64,000 bases of DNA. Origin: Bacteroidales bacterium. GTDB taxonomy: Bacteria; Bacteroidota; Bacteroidia; Bacteroidales; Paludibacteraceae. Numbering within the stretch: position 1 is the stretch's first letter; each line of letters opens with the position of its first letter. Below are positions 51,863-60,754 of this stretch, in pieces. Under the pieces are notes generated by a model. The model made no database searches and was not told the origin of the DNA. It saw only the letters and a program-made list of their open reading frames with translations. The stretch is taken from NCBI GenBank assembly GCA_015061145.1, contig SUXD01000009.1, positions 1-64,000 on the forward strand, given 5' to 3'. The position numbers and the translations under genes are program-made.

Positions 51863-54190
51863 TTATTTCTTTTTTATCAAGACCTTCCAATAATCTTCAA
51901 CCTTATCCACCGAAAGAACTTCGTGACCCTCTTCGCGCACCGAACCTGGCACATTGTTAATTGGTTGCCCATCGTCAAGGAATATTTCGAGCAACTGCCC
52001 CGACTGCATTGCAGCCAACGCTATTTTTGTCTTCACAAAGTTCATCGGGCATGCTACACCTCTGAAATCTTTTTTTACATCAGCACCGCCCCCCTTATTC
52101 TCATCCTTGGTCAGTTCCGTTTTTTGAGGGTTGGCAGTAGCCGCTGTCTTGAACTGCAGCGAATCATCCATACCGGCATAAAGTTCGTTGACTTTGTCGG
52201 CCAATGCTACGACCTGCTCCCTATATGCAGCCAACGGCTCGGCATGGCGGGCTTTCTCAACAATGACCTTGAAATCGTCAGAAACGATACCCGCATCAAT
52301 AAACAATTTCTCAAAGTCATTATACACTTCATCGTCGGTTCTTGGATCGGCTCCTCGTGTAACAAGCAGCATACGAGAAGCAGAGAACACTATGTCGTGC
52401 AACAGTTTCTCGATGTCGGCTCCACGCTGTTGCAAAGCCGCATATTTCTCTTTGATAGTAGCCTGATCCAGTTCGATAATGTCGAACAAACCGGCCGAGC
52501 ACTCTGCTTGCCCATGACTGTTCAGTGAAAAAACAGCATCTGCACCCCAATCAAAGTAGTAATTCTTGTCCTCGTCAAACGTTGGCACATCCTTATATTT
52601 TGAGATTTTTTGCTTGATGACATCCGCCCCTTCTGACCGGACAAAGGCATCATAGCCATCGTACTTGTCTTTCACCTGCAAATAGTGTCCTAAATAGTCG
52701 ACGACGAACTGCGGAATATCCTTTGCCGCCAGATACCCTAAAGCCTCTGCCAATTCTGTTTTCCCATGCGTGCGTGCCCATACCGTATAGGCGGGGTAAG
52801 GATGGTCGCCGACACGCCCGATGCGCCCGCTGAAACCCAAGTCGCTCCAAGCGCTCTGCGCACAGGAGTTAGAGCAACCGTTGATGTTAATCTTAATGTC
52901 GGGCAACTGGTCAAAATCCAGCCCGCTCTTCTCCAGTTGGCGGCGAATACCACTTACCAGTCCTTTAGGCAGACAAATGCCCAGACGACAAGTATCGGCT
53001 CCGGTACAGGAAGTCAGATTATTAAGAATGACCGGCGCATCGAGTGCCAGCCCCAACGCACGGAAGAACTGATAGACATTGGGCAGATATTCCTCAGGAA
53101 TATTGCGCAACTGCATATTCTGGCGAGGCGTGAAACGAATCACATCATTGCCGAATGGTTCCAGAAAATCCGCTATCTCAGCAAATATTTCAGGCGACGC
53201 ATTACCGTGCAAGAAAGGAATGACAGCGCAAAATCCGTTCCCTGCACTCTGTTTTTGCACATATCGGCGTTTCCATGCCGCAAACGACGCGCTCTCGTCC
53301 ACTGCCGGAGCAAATGAAGGGGTCTTGTATTCGAACGGCAACACTGCAGGCTCAAAATCAAGCGAAGCGTCGCCAACAAGTTTACCATACTCGTCCAAGT
53401 ATAACCTTACTGTTTCTTCTTCGCCGTTCTTATAGAATATATGACGTATACGCGCCTTGTACCTGTTTTTTCTGTTGCCATTCAGATTGAAGAAATTCTT
53501 GGCTGCTTTGGCAGCACGGAACAAATCCTTTTCGGGCAGAAAACTGAACACCTGCCATCCCTTGTGGGGATTGGAGGCCACACTGCCTCCCAACAAAACC
53601 TTGAAGCCACGCTTCCCGCCTTTGACAAGAGGAATCAGCCCCAAGTCTGCTACTAACGAGAAGTTAGCATCTTCTTCGTTGATGTCGAAAGCTATTTTCA
53701 ACTTGCGAGGCATTGTCCATGAGTCTTTCTCTGCTATCAGACGAGTTGTAAGACCTACTGCATAGGGGTACGGGTCGAACGCCTGTCGGCTGCTGATGCC
53801 GCCCTGCTCGTTTACAAGCATATTACGTATAGTATTACCACCGCCTCCTTGTGTGGACAAGCCCACCTCCTGCAACGACAGCAAAGCCTTTGTTGCATCG
53901 TCTATATCTACATCGTGAATTTGCAACTCCTGACGCGTGGTGATGTGAATGTGCGAGCATCGGACTTGCGCTCCGACCTCAGCCACTCTGCGCAACTGAC
54001 CTGGCGTAATGAGACCGCCAACACAGCGGATGCGCAACATATAATGTCCATCCTGACGTTGCTCGTAAATACCCATCGGTACACGATTCGACTTGAACTG
54101 ACCGCCAGTTATTTCGCCTGCTTTATACTTCTCGATGATTGACTTGTTGTACTCAATATCTGCAATCAATGTGTCTGGTATTCTATACAT
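51863..54190 (-). CDS. Siroheme sulfite/nitrite reductase fused to a C-terminal TusA domain
   Basis: A 775-residue fusion. Residues 1-~480 are a ferredoxin-type nitrite/sulfite reductase with two ferredoxin-like and two siroheme/4Fe-4S half domains; ligands are Cys395 and Cys401 (CTGADTC) and Cys439 and Cys443 (CSNSC). Residues ~485-690 are helical with no clear family. Residues ~705-775 are a TusA-like sulfur carrier (DFRGVACPMNFVKTK, Cys714). The fusion favours sulfite as substrate, with the sulfur carrier as acceptor or donor, but nitrite cannot be excluded. The start has a strong ribosome-binding site (GGAGGAG), and an operator-like palindrome lies on its promoter. Confidence 0.87.
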   Translation of the reverse strand: MYRIPDTLIADIEYNKSIIEKYKAGEITGGQFKSNRVPMGIYEQRQDGHYMLRIRCVGGLITPGQLRRVAEVGAQVRCSHIHITTRQELQIHDVDIDDATKALLSLQEVGLSTQGGGGNTIRNMLVNEQGGISSRQAFDPYPYAVGLTTRLIAEKDSWTMPRKLKIAFDINEEDANFSLVADLGLIPLVKGGKRGFKVLLGGSVASNPHKGWQVFSFLPEKDLFRAAKAAKNFFNLNGNRKNRYKARIRHIFYKNGEEETVRLYLDEYGKLVGDASLDFEPAVLPFEYKTPSFAPAVDESASFAAWKRRYVQKQSAGNGFCAVIPFLHGNASPEIFAEIADFLEPFGNDVIRFTPRQNMQLRNIPEEYLPNVYQFFRALGLALDAPVILNNLTSCTGADTCRLGICLPKGLVSGIRRQLEKSGLDFDQLPDIKININGCSNSCAQSAWSDLGFSGRIGRVGDHPYPAYTVWARTHGKTELAEALGYLAAKDIPQFVVDYLGHYLQVKDKYDGYDAFVRSEGADVIKQKISKYKDVPTFDEDKNYYFDWGADAVFSLNSHGQAECSAGLFDIIELDQATIKEKYAALQQRGADIEKLLHDIVFSASRMLLVTRGADPRTDDEVYNDFEKLFIDAGIVSDDFKVIVEKARHAEPLAAYREQVVALADKVNELYAGMDDSLQFKTAATANPQKTELTKDENKGGGADVKKDFRGVACPMNFVKTKIALAAMQSGQLLEIFLDDGQPINNVPGSVREEGHEVLSVDKVEDYWKVLIKKK

Positions 54191-54230
54191 ACTCCTCCTT
54201 TTTTAAAATTTCTTTCAATGAAAAACGATG

Positions 54231-54238
54231 CAAAGATA
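54231..54238 (-). promoter_or_regulatory. -7 element of the siroheme/sulfite reductase operon
   Basis: The minus strand reads TATCTTTG, matching TAnnTTTG, 41 nt before the first gene of the operon. The -33 region coincides with the palindrome next to it. Confidence 0.6.
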
Positions 54239-54245
54239 AAACATT

Positions 54246-54284
54246 TTTTTCATTTACCTACTAAAATGGTAGGTAAATGAAAAA
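54246..54284. promoter_or_regulatory. Perfect 16-bp inverted repeat over the -33 region (operator candidate)
   Basis: TTTTTCATTTACCTAC (54246-54261) and GTAGGTAAATGAAAAA (54269-54284) are exact inverted copies with a 7-bp centre. The flanks have T before and A after, the wrong order for an intrinsic terminator on either strand, and the element overlaps where -33 contacts are expected. A dimeric repressor of the sulfur or siroheme pathway is likely; which one is unknown. Confidence 0.65.
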
Positions 54285-54468
54285 TACTTAATAAGCGGTC
54301 TACCTGCGGCAACGATGGTGAGAATACGGGCGACAAAAGACACCTCCACATACCATTATGCTTTATTTCCAGCCGAAAAAAAAAGCATAAGCAGCAAAAC
54401 ACTTGTTCAAGCATACACACGATGGACAGTTATGAATATTTTTTTACCATCCGTGTTATTTTTTTTGC
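54285..54468. other. Gene-free region between divergent promoters
   Basis: No coding frame is supported. It contains an inverted pair TTATGCTTT (54356-54364) and AAAGCATAA (54382-54390) 17 bp apart without a T-run; nothing else stands out. Confidence 0.4.
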
Positions 54469-54476
54469 TATTTTTG
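54469..54476 (+). promoter_or_regulatory. -7 element of the DUF2723 gene
   Basis: TATTTTTG matches TAnnTTTG, 29 nt before the start codon. Confidence 0.5.
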
Positions 54477-54504
54477 TAAGTTTTATGACGAAACTTCATT
54501 AAAA

Positions 54505-57500
54505 ATGAAAAAATACAAACTGATCAACAACATTTCGGCGCTCGTGGTCTTTGCCATTGCATGGGTCACCTACCTGCTGACCATCGAGCCTACCGCAAGT
54601 TTTTGGGATTGCGGTGAATTCATTTCTTGTGCACACAAACTGGATGTGGGACATCCGCCCGGAGCACCATTCTTTATGCTCGCAGGCAAATTCGCCTCGC
54701 TGTTCGCTTCGGATGTCACCAAAGTGGCCATGATGGTAAACGCCCTGTCTGCCACCTTCAGCGCACTTACCATCCTGTTTCTTTTCCTCTCCATCACGCA
54801 CATGGCAAAGAAACTTGTGCAAAATGAAGACAAAACGCTCACACTCGCTCAAACAATAGCCGTGATGGGCGCTGGAGCAGTTGGAGCATTGGCCTATACG
54901 TTCTCCGATACATTCTGGTTCTCTGCTGTCGAAGGCGAAGTTTACGCCTTTTCGTCATTGTTCACAGCTGTCGTATTCTGGGCCATCCTCAAATGGGAAG
55001 AGAACTTCGCCGGCGAACATTCCGACCGTTGGCTGGTATTCATCGCCTATATGATGGGACTCTCCATCGGCGTGCACCTGCTCAACTTGCTGGCCATTCC
55101 TGCCATTGTCATGGTGTTCTATTTCAAGAAATACGAAACCACATGGAAAGGTGTCGCCGGAGCGCTGCTCGTATCTGTATTGCTGCTCGGAGCTATCATG
55201 TACGGATTCATACCTGGGTCCATCGAAGTAGCCGGATGGTTTGAACTGCTTTTTGTCAACGGATTCGGATTCGGCTATAACTCAGGCGCACTCGTCTATT
55301 TTGTGCTGACAACCGGCATACTCGGATGGGCCATCTACGAAACATACTCAGGAGAAAGCGCACAACGCATGAAACTGTCAGTTTTCTGCGCCATCGTCAT
55401 TTTGGGCGTTCCGTTCATCGGCAACAGCTGGCTGATTCCGTTTTTCGTCATCTGCGCACTCATCTACTGGTTGTTTTTGCGCAAAGACTACTCGCAGCGC
55501 ATACTTCATCTTACTGCAGTATGCCTCGCTATGCTTTTTGTGGGCTACTCATGCTACACCGTCACCATCATCCGTTCGCTCGCTAACCCATCGATGGACC
55601 AGAACGGGCCGAACAATGTATTCGCACTGCGCAGCTACCTCGGACGCGAGCAATATGGCGAAAGTCCTCTTTTCTACGGACAATACTATAGCGCAGAACT
55701 TAAACTGGAAACCGAGGGCAATTACTGCGTGCCCGTAGCCGACGAGACCACCGTTTGGCGAAAAGATACCGTTGAAAACGGCAAAGCGCACTATGTACCG
55801 TCTGTACAGAAACACTACAAATACGACAGCAAATTCTGCACACTGTTCCCTCGAATGTGGAGCGCACAACCTTCGCATATTTCGGAATACAAAAACTGGG
55901 CTGACATAAAAGGACACACTGTTCAACACGACCGCTGCGGAAGAAACATCACAGTTACGGTGCCAACCTTTGGTGAAAACCTCCGATTTTTCTTCAACTA
56001 CCAGTTGAACTACATGTACTGGCGCTACTTTATGTGGAACTTCAGCGGACGGCAGAACGACATACAAGGCAACGGTGGAATAATGGACGGCAACTGGATT
56101 ACCGGATTCGATTTTATCGACAGCGCCATGTATGGCGACCAGACCACCCTGCCCGAAGACTACGCCAACAACAAAGGACGCAACAAATACTATATGCTGC
56201 CGCTGCTGCTTGGATTGATAGGTATCTGGTATCAACTGAAGAAAGGCAAAAAAGGTACAGAAAGTTTCACCGTCACCACCCTGCTCTTTGTACTGACCGG
56301 CATCGCCATTGTGGTGTACCTAAATCAGACACCGCTGCAACCGCGCGAACGCGACTACGCTTACGCCGGTTCGTTCTATGCCTTCTGCATCTGGATTGGC
56401 TTGGGCGTGCTGGGCATTTACAGACTGCTCGACACGCTTCTTGCAAACAAGAAGCTGAACACGGCGAAAGCCATTGCCGCCTCACTGCTCTGCTTGGGCG
56501 TGCCGGCACTGATGGCTGCCGAGAACTGGGACGACCACGACCGCTCGAACCGCCGCACATGCGCCGATTTCGGCTACGACTACCTGATGTCGTGCGAACC
56601 TAACGCCATCATTTTCACTTACGGCGACAACGACACATTCCCCTTGTGGTATATGCAAGAAGTAGAAGGCGTGCGCACCGATGTACGCGTGTGCAACCTC
56701 AGCTATCTGCAAACCGACTGGTATATCGACCAAATGAAACGGCAATATTACGAGTCGATGCCGCTGCCCATCAAAGCACAGCGAAGCGTCTATGCCGAAG
56801 GCGTGCGCGACTACGCACAGGTGAACACTGCACAATCGCCCGTCAGCGGATACGAACGGTTTGCCGATAAAGTCATCGACCTCAACACCGCCATGAAATT
56901 CTACGAAGGCAAATCCGGTGAGAATGGACCTTTCATGCCTACCCAATACCTGTACTTGCCTGTAGACAAAGAACAAGTGCTGAAGACGGGCACCGTAGAT
57001 GCTGCCGAAGCTGCAAAAATCGATTCCGTCATTCCTATTACTTTGGGCTCCAGAATCATGAAAAACGAATACATGATTCTCGAGATGCTGAACAACAACA
57101 ACTGGGAACGACCGATATACTACGCCGTAACGGTAGGCAACGAGTGCAACCTCGGGCTGAAGCCCTATATGCGCAACGAAGGACTGGCAAGACGCATCAC
57201 GCCTATTGCCGACTCGCTGGGTGTAAACATCGAGAAAATGTACGACAACATGATGCACAAATTCCGCTGGGGAAATGTGAGCGACCCTAACGTATATCTC
57301 GACGAGAACAACCTCCGCATGTGCGGAAACATGCGCCGATTCTTCGTGCAACTGGCCGATGCTCTGGTAGCAAAAGGCGATAAGAAGCGTGCCAAAGAAG
57401 TGCTCGATCACGCCATGGAGGTAATGCCGACAACAACTGTGCCCTCGGACTACATCATCACCGCCGTAGCCGAAGTTTACTACAAAGCGGGAGACAACGA

Positions 57501-57735
57501 AACTGCCGACAACCTGCTGCAAGAGTTGGGACAGAAAACGTTGCGTAATCTGGAATGGTATTTCGCCCTCGACAGCAACAAAAAAGCCGCTGCAAGAATG
57601 CAAATTCAAGAAAACATGGGTATTCTGCAAAATATCACATTCCTAGCGCGCGACTACAAGAGAGAGAACATGGAAGAAACTTATCTGCCAGCTTTTGAGA
57701 ATTATTATCCAAAGTATGTAAACTTGAATAAGTAA
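54505..57735 (+). CDS. DUF2723 large membrane protein (glycosyltransferase-like)
   Basis: A 1076-residue protein with about 11-13 transmembrane helices in the first ~650 residues and a large soluble, TPR-like C-terminal part. ALVVFAIAWVTYLLTIEPTASFWDCGEFI is the DUF2723 hallmark, resembling the Asp-bearing first loop of GT-C glycosyltransferases such as protein O-mannosyltransferases, and GHPPGAPFFMLAG follows. RERDYAYAGSFYAF lies in a later loop. The activity is unproven, but Bacteroidota do glycosylate exported proteins. It precedes a polysaccharide deacetylase by four bases. Confidence 0.82.
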   Translation: MKKYKLINNISALVVFAIAWVTYLLTIEPTASFWDCGEFISCAHKLDVGHPPGAPFFMLAGKFASLFASDVTKVAMMVNALSATFSALTILFLFLSITHMAKKLVQNEDKTLTLAQTIAVMGAGAVGALAYTFSDTFWFSAVEGEVYAFSSLFTAVVFWAILKWEENFAGEHSDRWLVFIAYMMGLSIGVHLLNLLAIPAIVMVFYFKKYETTWKGVAGALLVSVLLLGAIMYGFIPGSIEVAGWFELLFVNGFGFGYNSGALVYFVLTTGILGWAIYETYSGESAQRMKLSVFCAIVILGVPFIGNSWLIPFFVICALIYWLFLRKDYSQRILHLTAVCLAMLFVGYSCYTVTIIRSLANPSMDQNGPNNVFALRSYLGREQYGESPLFYGQYYSAELKLETEGNYCVPVADETTVWRKDTVENGKAHYVPSVQKHYKYDSKFCTLFPRMWSAQPSHISEYKNWADIKGHTVQHDRCGRNITVTVPTFGENLRFFFNYQLNYMYWRYFMWNFSGRQNDIQGNGGIMDGNWITGFDFIDSAMYGDQTTLPEDYANNKGRNKYYMLPLLLGLIGIWYQLKKGKKGTESFTVTTLLFVLTGIAIVVYLNQTPLQPRERDYAYAGSFYAFCIWIGLGVLGIYRLLDTLLANKKLNTAKAIAASLLCLGVPALMAAENWDDHDRSNRRTCADFGYDYLMSCEPNAIIFTYGDNDTFPLWYMQEVEGVRTDVRVCNLSYLQTDWYIDQMKRQYYESMPLPIKAQRSVYAEGVRDYAQVNTAQSPVSGYERFADKVIDLNTAMKFYEGKSGENGPFMPTQYLYLPVDKEQVLKTGTVDAAEAAKIDSVIPITLGSRIMKNEYMILEMLNNNNWERPIYYAVTVGNECNLGLKPYMRNEGLARRITPIADSLGVNIEKMYDNMMHKFRWGNVSDPNVYLDENNLRMCGNMRRFFVQLADALVAKGDKKRAKEVLDHAMEVMPTTTVPSDYIITAVAEVYYKAGDNETADNLLQELGQKTLRNLEWYFALDSNKKAAARMQIQENMGILQNITFLARDYKRENMEETYLPAFENYYPKYVNLNK

Positions 57736-57739
57736 CAGC

Positions 57740-58351
57740 ATGTTCATCGAGCAACCGAGTTTCTATCTGCGCATGTTCTATCCACACGCGCTGTGGCGAA
57801 AGAACAAAAATGAGAAAATGGTGTACCTCACTTTCGACGACGGACCTATCCCCGAAGTGACGCCATGGGTGCTTGACGTGTTACGTGAAAACGGCGTGAA
57901 AGCCACTTTTTTCTGCGTAGGCGACAATGTGCGGAAACACCCCGAAGTGTTCGAAATGCTGAAAAACGAAGGGCATCAGGTGGGCAATCATACCTACAAC
58001 CATTTGCCAGGCTTTTTCAAAGACGCTGATTTCTACATCGACAATGTAATCAAGGCCGACCAGCTCATTCAAAGCAAACTGCTGCGACCGCCTCATGGAC
58101 ACATTACCAGAAAACAGTATCACCGATTGCGCAATATGGGATTCCGAGTAGTGATGTGGGACTTAATCACACGCGACTACAACGCCAAGCTATCGCCCGA
58201 ACGCATACTCAACAATGTGAAAAAATATGTGCGCAACGGCTCGATTATCGTTTTTCACGATTCGCTGAAGGCTGAGAAAAACATGCGTTACGCCATGCCA
58301 CGCGCCATAGAATGGCTCAAAGAACAAGGATATGAATTCGGAACATTATAA
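57740..58351 (+). CDS. Polysaccharide deacetylase family protein
   Basis: A 203-residue NodB-homology (CE4) enzyme. YLTFDDGP (29-36) has the two Asp of motif 1 and HTYNH (84-88) the metal-binding His residues of motif 2; LRPPHGH is motif 3 and IIVFHDS the final motif. No signal peptide is seen, so it may act in the cytoplasm or be anchored through partners. CE4 enzymes remove N-acetyl groups from peptidoglycan or polysaccharide. It is probably co-transcribed with the DUF2723 gene and purD. Confidence 0.88.
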   Translation: MFIEQPSFYLRMFYPHALWRKNKNEKMVYLTFDDGPIPEVTPWVLDVLRENGVKATFFCVGDNVRKHPEVFEMLKNEGHQVGNHTYNHLPGFFKDADFYIDNVIKADQLIQSKLLRPPHGHITRKQYHRLRNMGFRVVMWDLITRDYNAKLSPERILNNVKKYVRNGSIIVFHDSLKAEKNMRYAMPRAIEWLKEQGYEFGTL

Positions 58352-58381
58352 AAACAATTAATAATTAACAATTATAATAAT

Positions 58382-59653
58382 ATGAAAATCTTACTTTTAG
58401 GTTCAGGTGGTCGCGAATGCGCCATAGCATGGAAAATAGCACAAAGCAAGAAAGTCGAAAAACTGTATATCGCACCCGGAAATGCCGGGACCACGGCGTA
58501 CGGCGAGAACCTGCCGATAAAAGCCGATGATTTCGAAGGACTAAAAAAAGCCGTTATCGACAACAAAATCGACATGGTAGTGGTTGGTCCGGAAGACCCG
58601 CTGGTGAAAGGAGTTGTGGATTTCTTCCGTGCCGACAGCGCTTTGAAAAACATCCCTGTCATCGGCGCATCAAAGAGCGGCGCGCGTCTCGAAGGGAGCA
58701 AGGATTTTTCCAAACAATTCATGATGCGCCACAACATACCCACCGCAGCCTACAAGAGTTTCACCTCGGCAACGCTCAACGAAGGCATCGCTTTCCTCAA
58801 AACCTTGAAAGCGCCTTATGTGCTGAAAGCCGATGGTCTGGCCGCAGGAAAAGGCGTGCTCATCATTGACAATCTGCCCGAAGCCGAAAACGAACTGAAA
58901 AACATGCTCGACGGGAAATTCGGCTCTGCCAGCAGCACAGTGGTTATCGAAGAGTTCCTCTCAGGAATAGAATGCTCCGTTTTTGTCATCTCCGACGGCA
59001 AGAACTACAAGATTCTGCCCGAAGCGAAAGACTATAAGCGCATCGGCGAAGGCGACACCGGGCTGAACACCGGCGGCATGGGAGCTGTTTCGCCCGTTCC
59101 GTTCGTCACCAAAGAGTTTATGAACAAAATCGAGACCAGAATCATCAAACCCACCATCGACGGACTGGCGCAAGACAATATCGACTACAAAGGCTTCATT
59201 TTCTTCGGTCTGATAAACGTAGGCGGCGAACCATACGTGATAGAATACAATGCACGCATGGGCGACCCCGAGACTGAAGTCGTCATGCTGCGCATCAAAT
59301 CAGACATTGTGGATTTGTTTGAAGGCGTAGCCAACGGGAACCTCAACGAAAAGACCATTGAATTTGACGAACGCGCTGCCGTAACTGTCATGCTCGTATC
59401 GGGCGGATACCCTGGAGACTACGAAAAAGGCATCGAAATTTTCGGCACCGAAGATGTGAAAGACAGCATCGTTTTCCATGCAGGAACAGCCATTAAAAAC
59501 GGCAAACTGGTAACGAACGGAGGCCGTGTGATTGCTGTAAGTTCGTACGGAAAAGACAAAGAAGAAGCCTTGGCACAATCGTTCGAGAATGCCAAACGCA
59601 TCAAATTCGACAAAATGTATTTCCGCTCGGACATCGGTCGCGACTTGAAATGA
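58382..59653 (+). CDS. purD: Phosphoribosylamine-glycine ligase
   Basis: A 423-residue ATP-grasp enzyme of purine synthesis joining glycine to phosphoribosylamine. [18 protein letters not shown] begins it, [22 protein letters not shown] and [10 protein letters not shown] are the ATP-grasp segments, and [13 protein letters not shown] is the metal-binding family motif. Length is standard. A hairpin follows a few bases after the stop. Confidence 0.96.
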   Translation: MKILLLGSGGRECAIAWKIAQSKKVEKLYIAPGNAGTTAYGENLPIKADDFEGLKKAVIDNKIDMVVVGPEDPLVKGVVDFFRADSALKNIPVIGASKSGARLEGSKDFSKQFMMRHNIPTAAYKSFTSATLNEGIAFLKTLKAPYVLKADGLAAGKGVLIIDNLPEAENELKNMLDGKFGSASSTVVIEEFLSGIECSVFVISDGKNYKILPEAKDYKRIGEGDTGLNTGGMGAVSPVPFVTKEFMNKIETRIIKPTIDGLAQDNIDYKGFIFFGLINVGGEPYVIEYNARMGDPETEVVMLRIKSDIVDLFEGVANGNLNEKTIEFDERAAVTVMLVSGGYPGDYEKGIEIFGTEDVKDSIVFHAGTAIKNGKLVTNGGRVIAVSSYGKDKEEALAQSFENAKRIKFDKMYFRSDIGRDLK

Positions 59654-59662
59654 CAACATCAG

Positions 59663-59690
59663 AAGCCCGTCCGTACGGACGGGCTTTCAT
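59663..59690 (+). terminator. Terminator-like hairpin after purD, abutting the next gene
   Basis: AAGCCCGTCC (59663-59672) and GGACGGGCTT (59677-59686), loop GTAC, with a short T tract (TTTC). The next start codon (GTG) is 21 nt beyond the stem. Confidence 0.6.
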
Positions 59691-59707
59691 TCTAAAAAAA
59701 CATCGCC

Positions 59708-60712
59708 GTGGACAAATATTTCTTGAAAAAGCTCATCGCCCCAAACCAATATACTTTCATCGGTATATCGGCACTGGCTACTATTATGTTTTTTTCTACA
59801 TTCCTGCAACGAAAAGTCATCGTTTCGGGAACTGACACTTTTCTATCGGCTTTAATAAACGACTATCTGGCAGCAAAATCGCCTGTACTTGTTTCTGCCA
59901 TATATACAGCATTAGCGGTGACAATCGCACTGCTCATTATCAAGGTGAACGAAAATTACAGGTTTATTCATCGCCCTACTATTGTGCCTACATTCATATT
60001 CATGTTCTTCATCACCTTTTCAGAATACGATGTCAGACTGAATGCCGGACTGATAGGCGCACTTTTTCTGCTGCTGGCGATGAACAGTTTTTTTGTGATT
60101 TTCAGGCACGGCAACATTCTCAAATGCCTGTTCGACACGTTTTTCATCCTGTCGGCCGGCAGTCTGTTTCATATCCACCTGCTGTTTCTGAGCGCTGTTT
60201 TCCTATTGTTCGTCTTTTTTTCAGGAAGTTTCAATATACGGCATCTGTTTGCGGCACTTATCGGGTTTATCACTCCGCTCGTCATCGTTGTACCTATTAT
60301 CGTAGGTCTGGGATACGGCGAAGAATTCTTGATTTACACCAACTACGCAACAATGCTGAGCTACAATGTGATGCAAAGCTGGAGCTTCTCTCGAATATTC
60401 TATTCTGTTTTCTTCTTCATCGTAATTTTTGTATCCATCGCCTTTTTCTACATGACGAATCTGCGCGAAGAGACTCGAAACCGCCGAACGCTGTTTTTCA
60501 TCTTTGTGCTTACAATTACACTATGCGTGCTTGGAATTTATCAGATGAAGAACTTTTTCACTTATTATCCCATCTTCATCCTTTGCATGAGTCTGTGTTC
60601 TGGATATTATTTCAGCCTTTGCAAAGCAAAATACATCCGACATCTGTTCGCATTCTTCTTGGCCACTCCTGTGCTGTTCTCCATCTATTCATACCTGACA
60701 ATCGGTCAGTAA
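59708..60712 (+). CDS. DUF6427-like multi-pass membrane protein
   Basis: A 334-residue protein with about ten hydrophobic helices, starting from GTG (no ATG fits). YTFIGISALATIMFFSTFLQ and the FSEYDVRLNAGLIGALFLLLAMNSF region resemble a Bacteroidota membrane family (DUF6427). LFHIHLLFLSAVFLLFVFF and NYATMLSYNVMQSWSF follow. Function unknown. It has no room for its own promoter after the purD hairpin. Confidence 0.7.
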   Translation: MDKYFLKKLIAPNQYTFIGISALATIMFFSTFLQRKVIVSGTDTFLSALINDYLAAKSPVLVSAIYTALAVTIALLIIKVNENYRFIHRPTIVPTFIFMFFITFSEYDVRLNAGLIGALFLLLAMNSFFVIFRHGNILKCLFDTFFILSAGSLFHIHLLFLSAVFLLFVFFSGSFNIRHLFAALIGFITPLVIVVPIIVGLGYGEEFLIYTNYATMLSYNVMQSWSFSRIFYSVFFFIVIFVSIAFFYMTNLREETRNRRTLFFIFVLTITLCVLGIYQMKNFFTYYPIFILCMSLCSGYYFSLCKAKYIRHLFAFFLATPVLFSIYSYLTIGQ

Positions 60713-60754
60713 ATCACCCCGCCCAGCCTTCACAACAGTTGAGCAATGCAGTGT

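Noticed and set aside
54246-54284. Intrinsic terminator
   Set aside because: The stem is preceded by T and followed by A on both strands, so neither transcript would end in a U-run.
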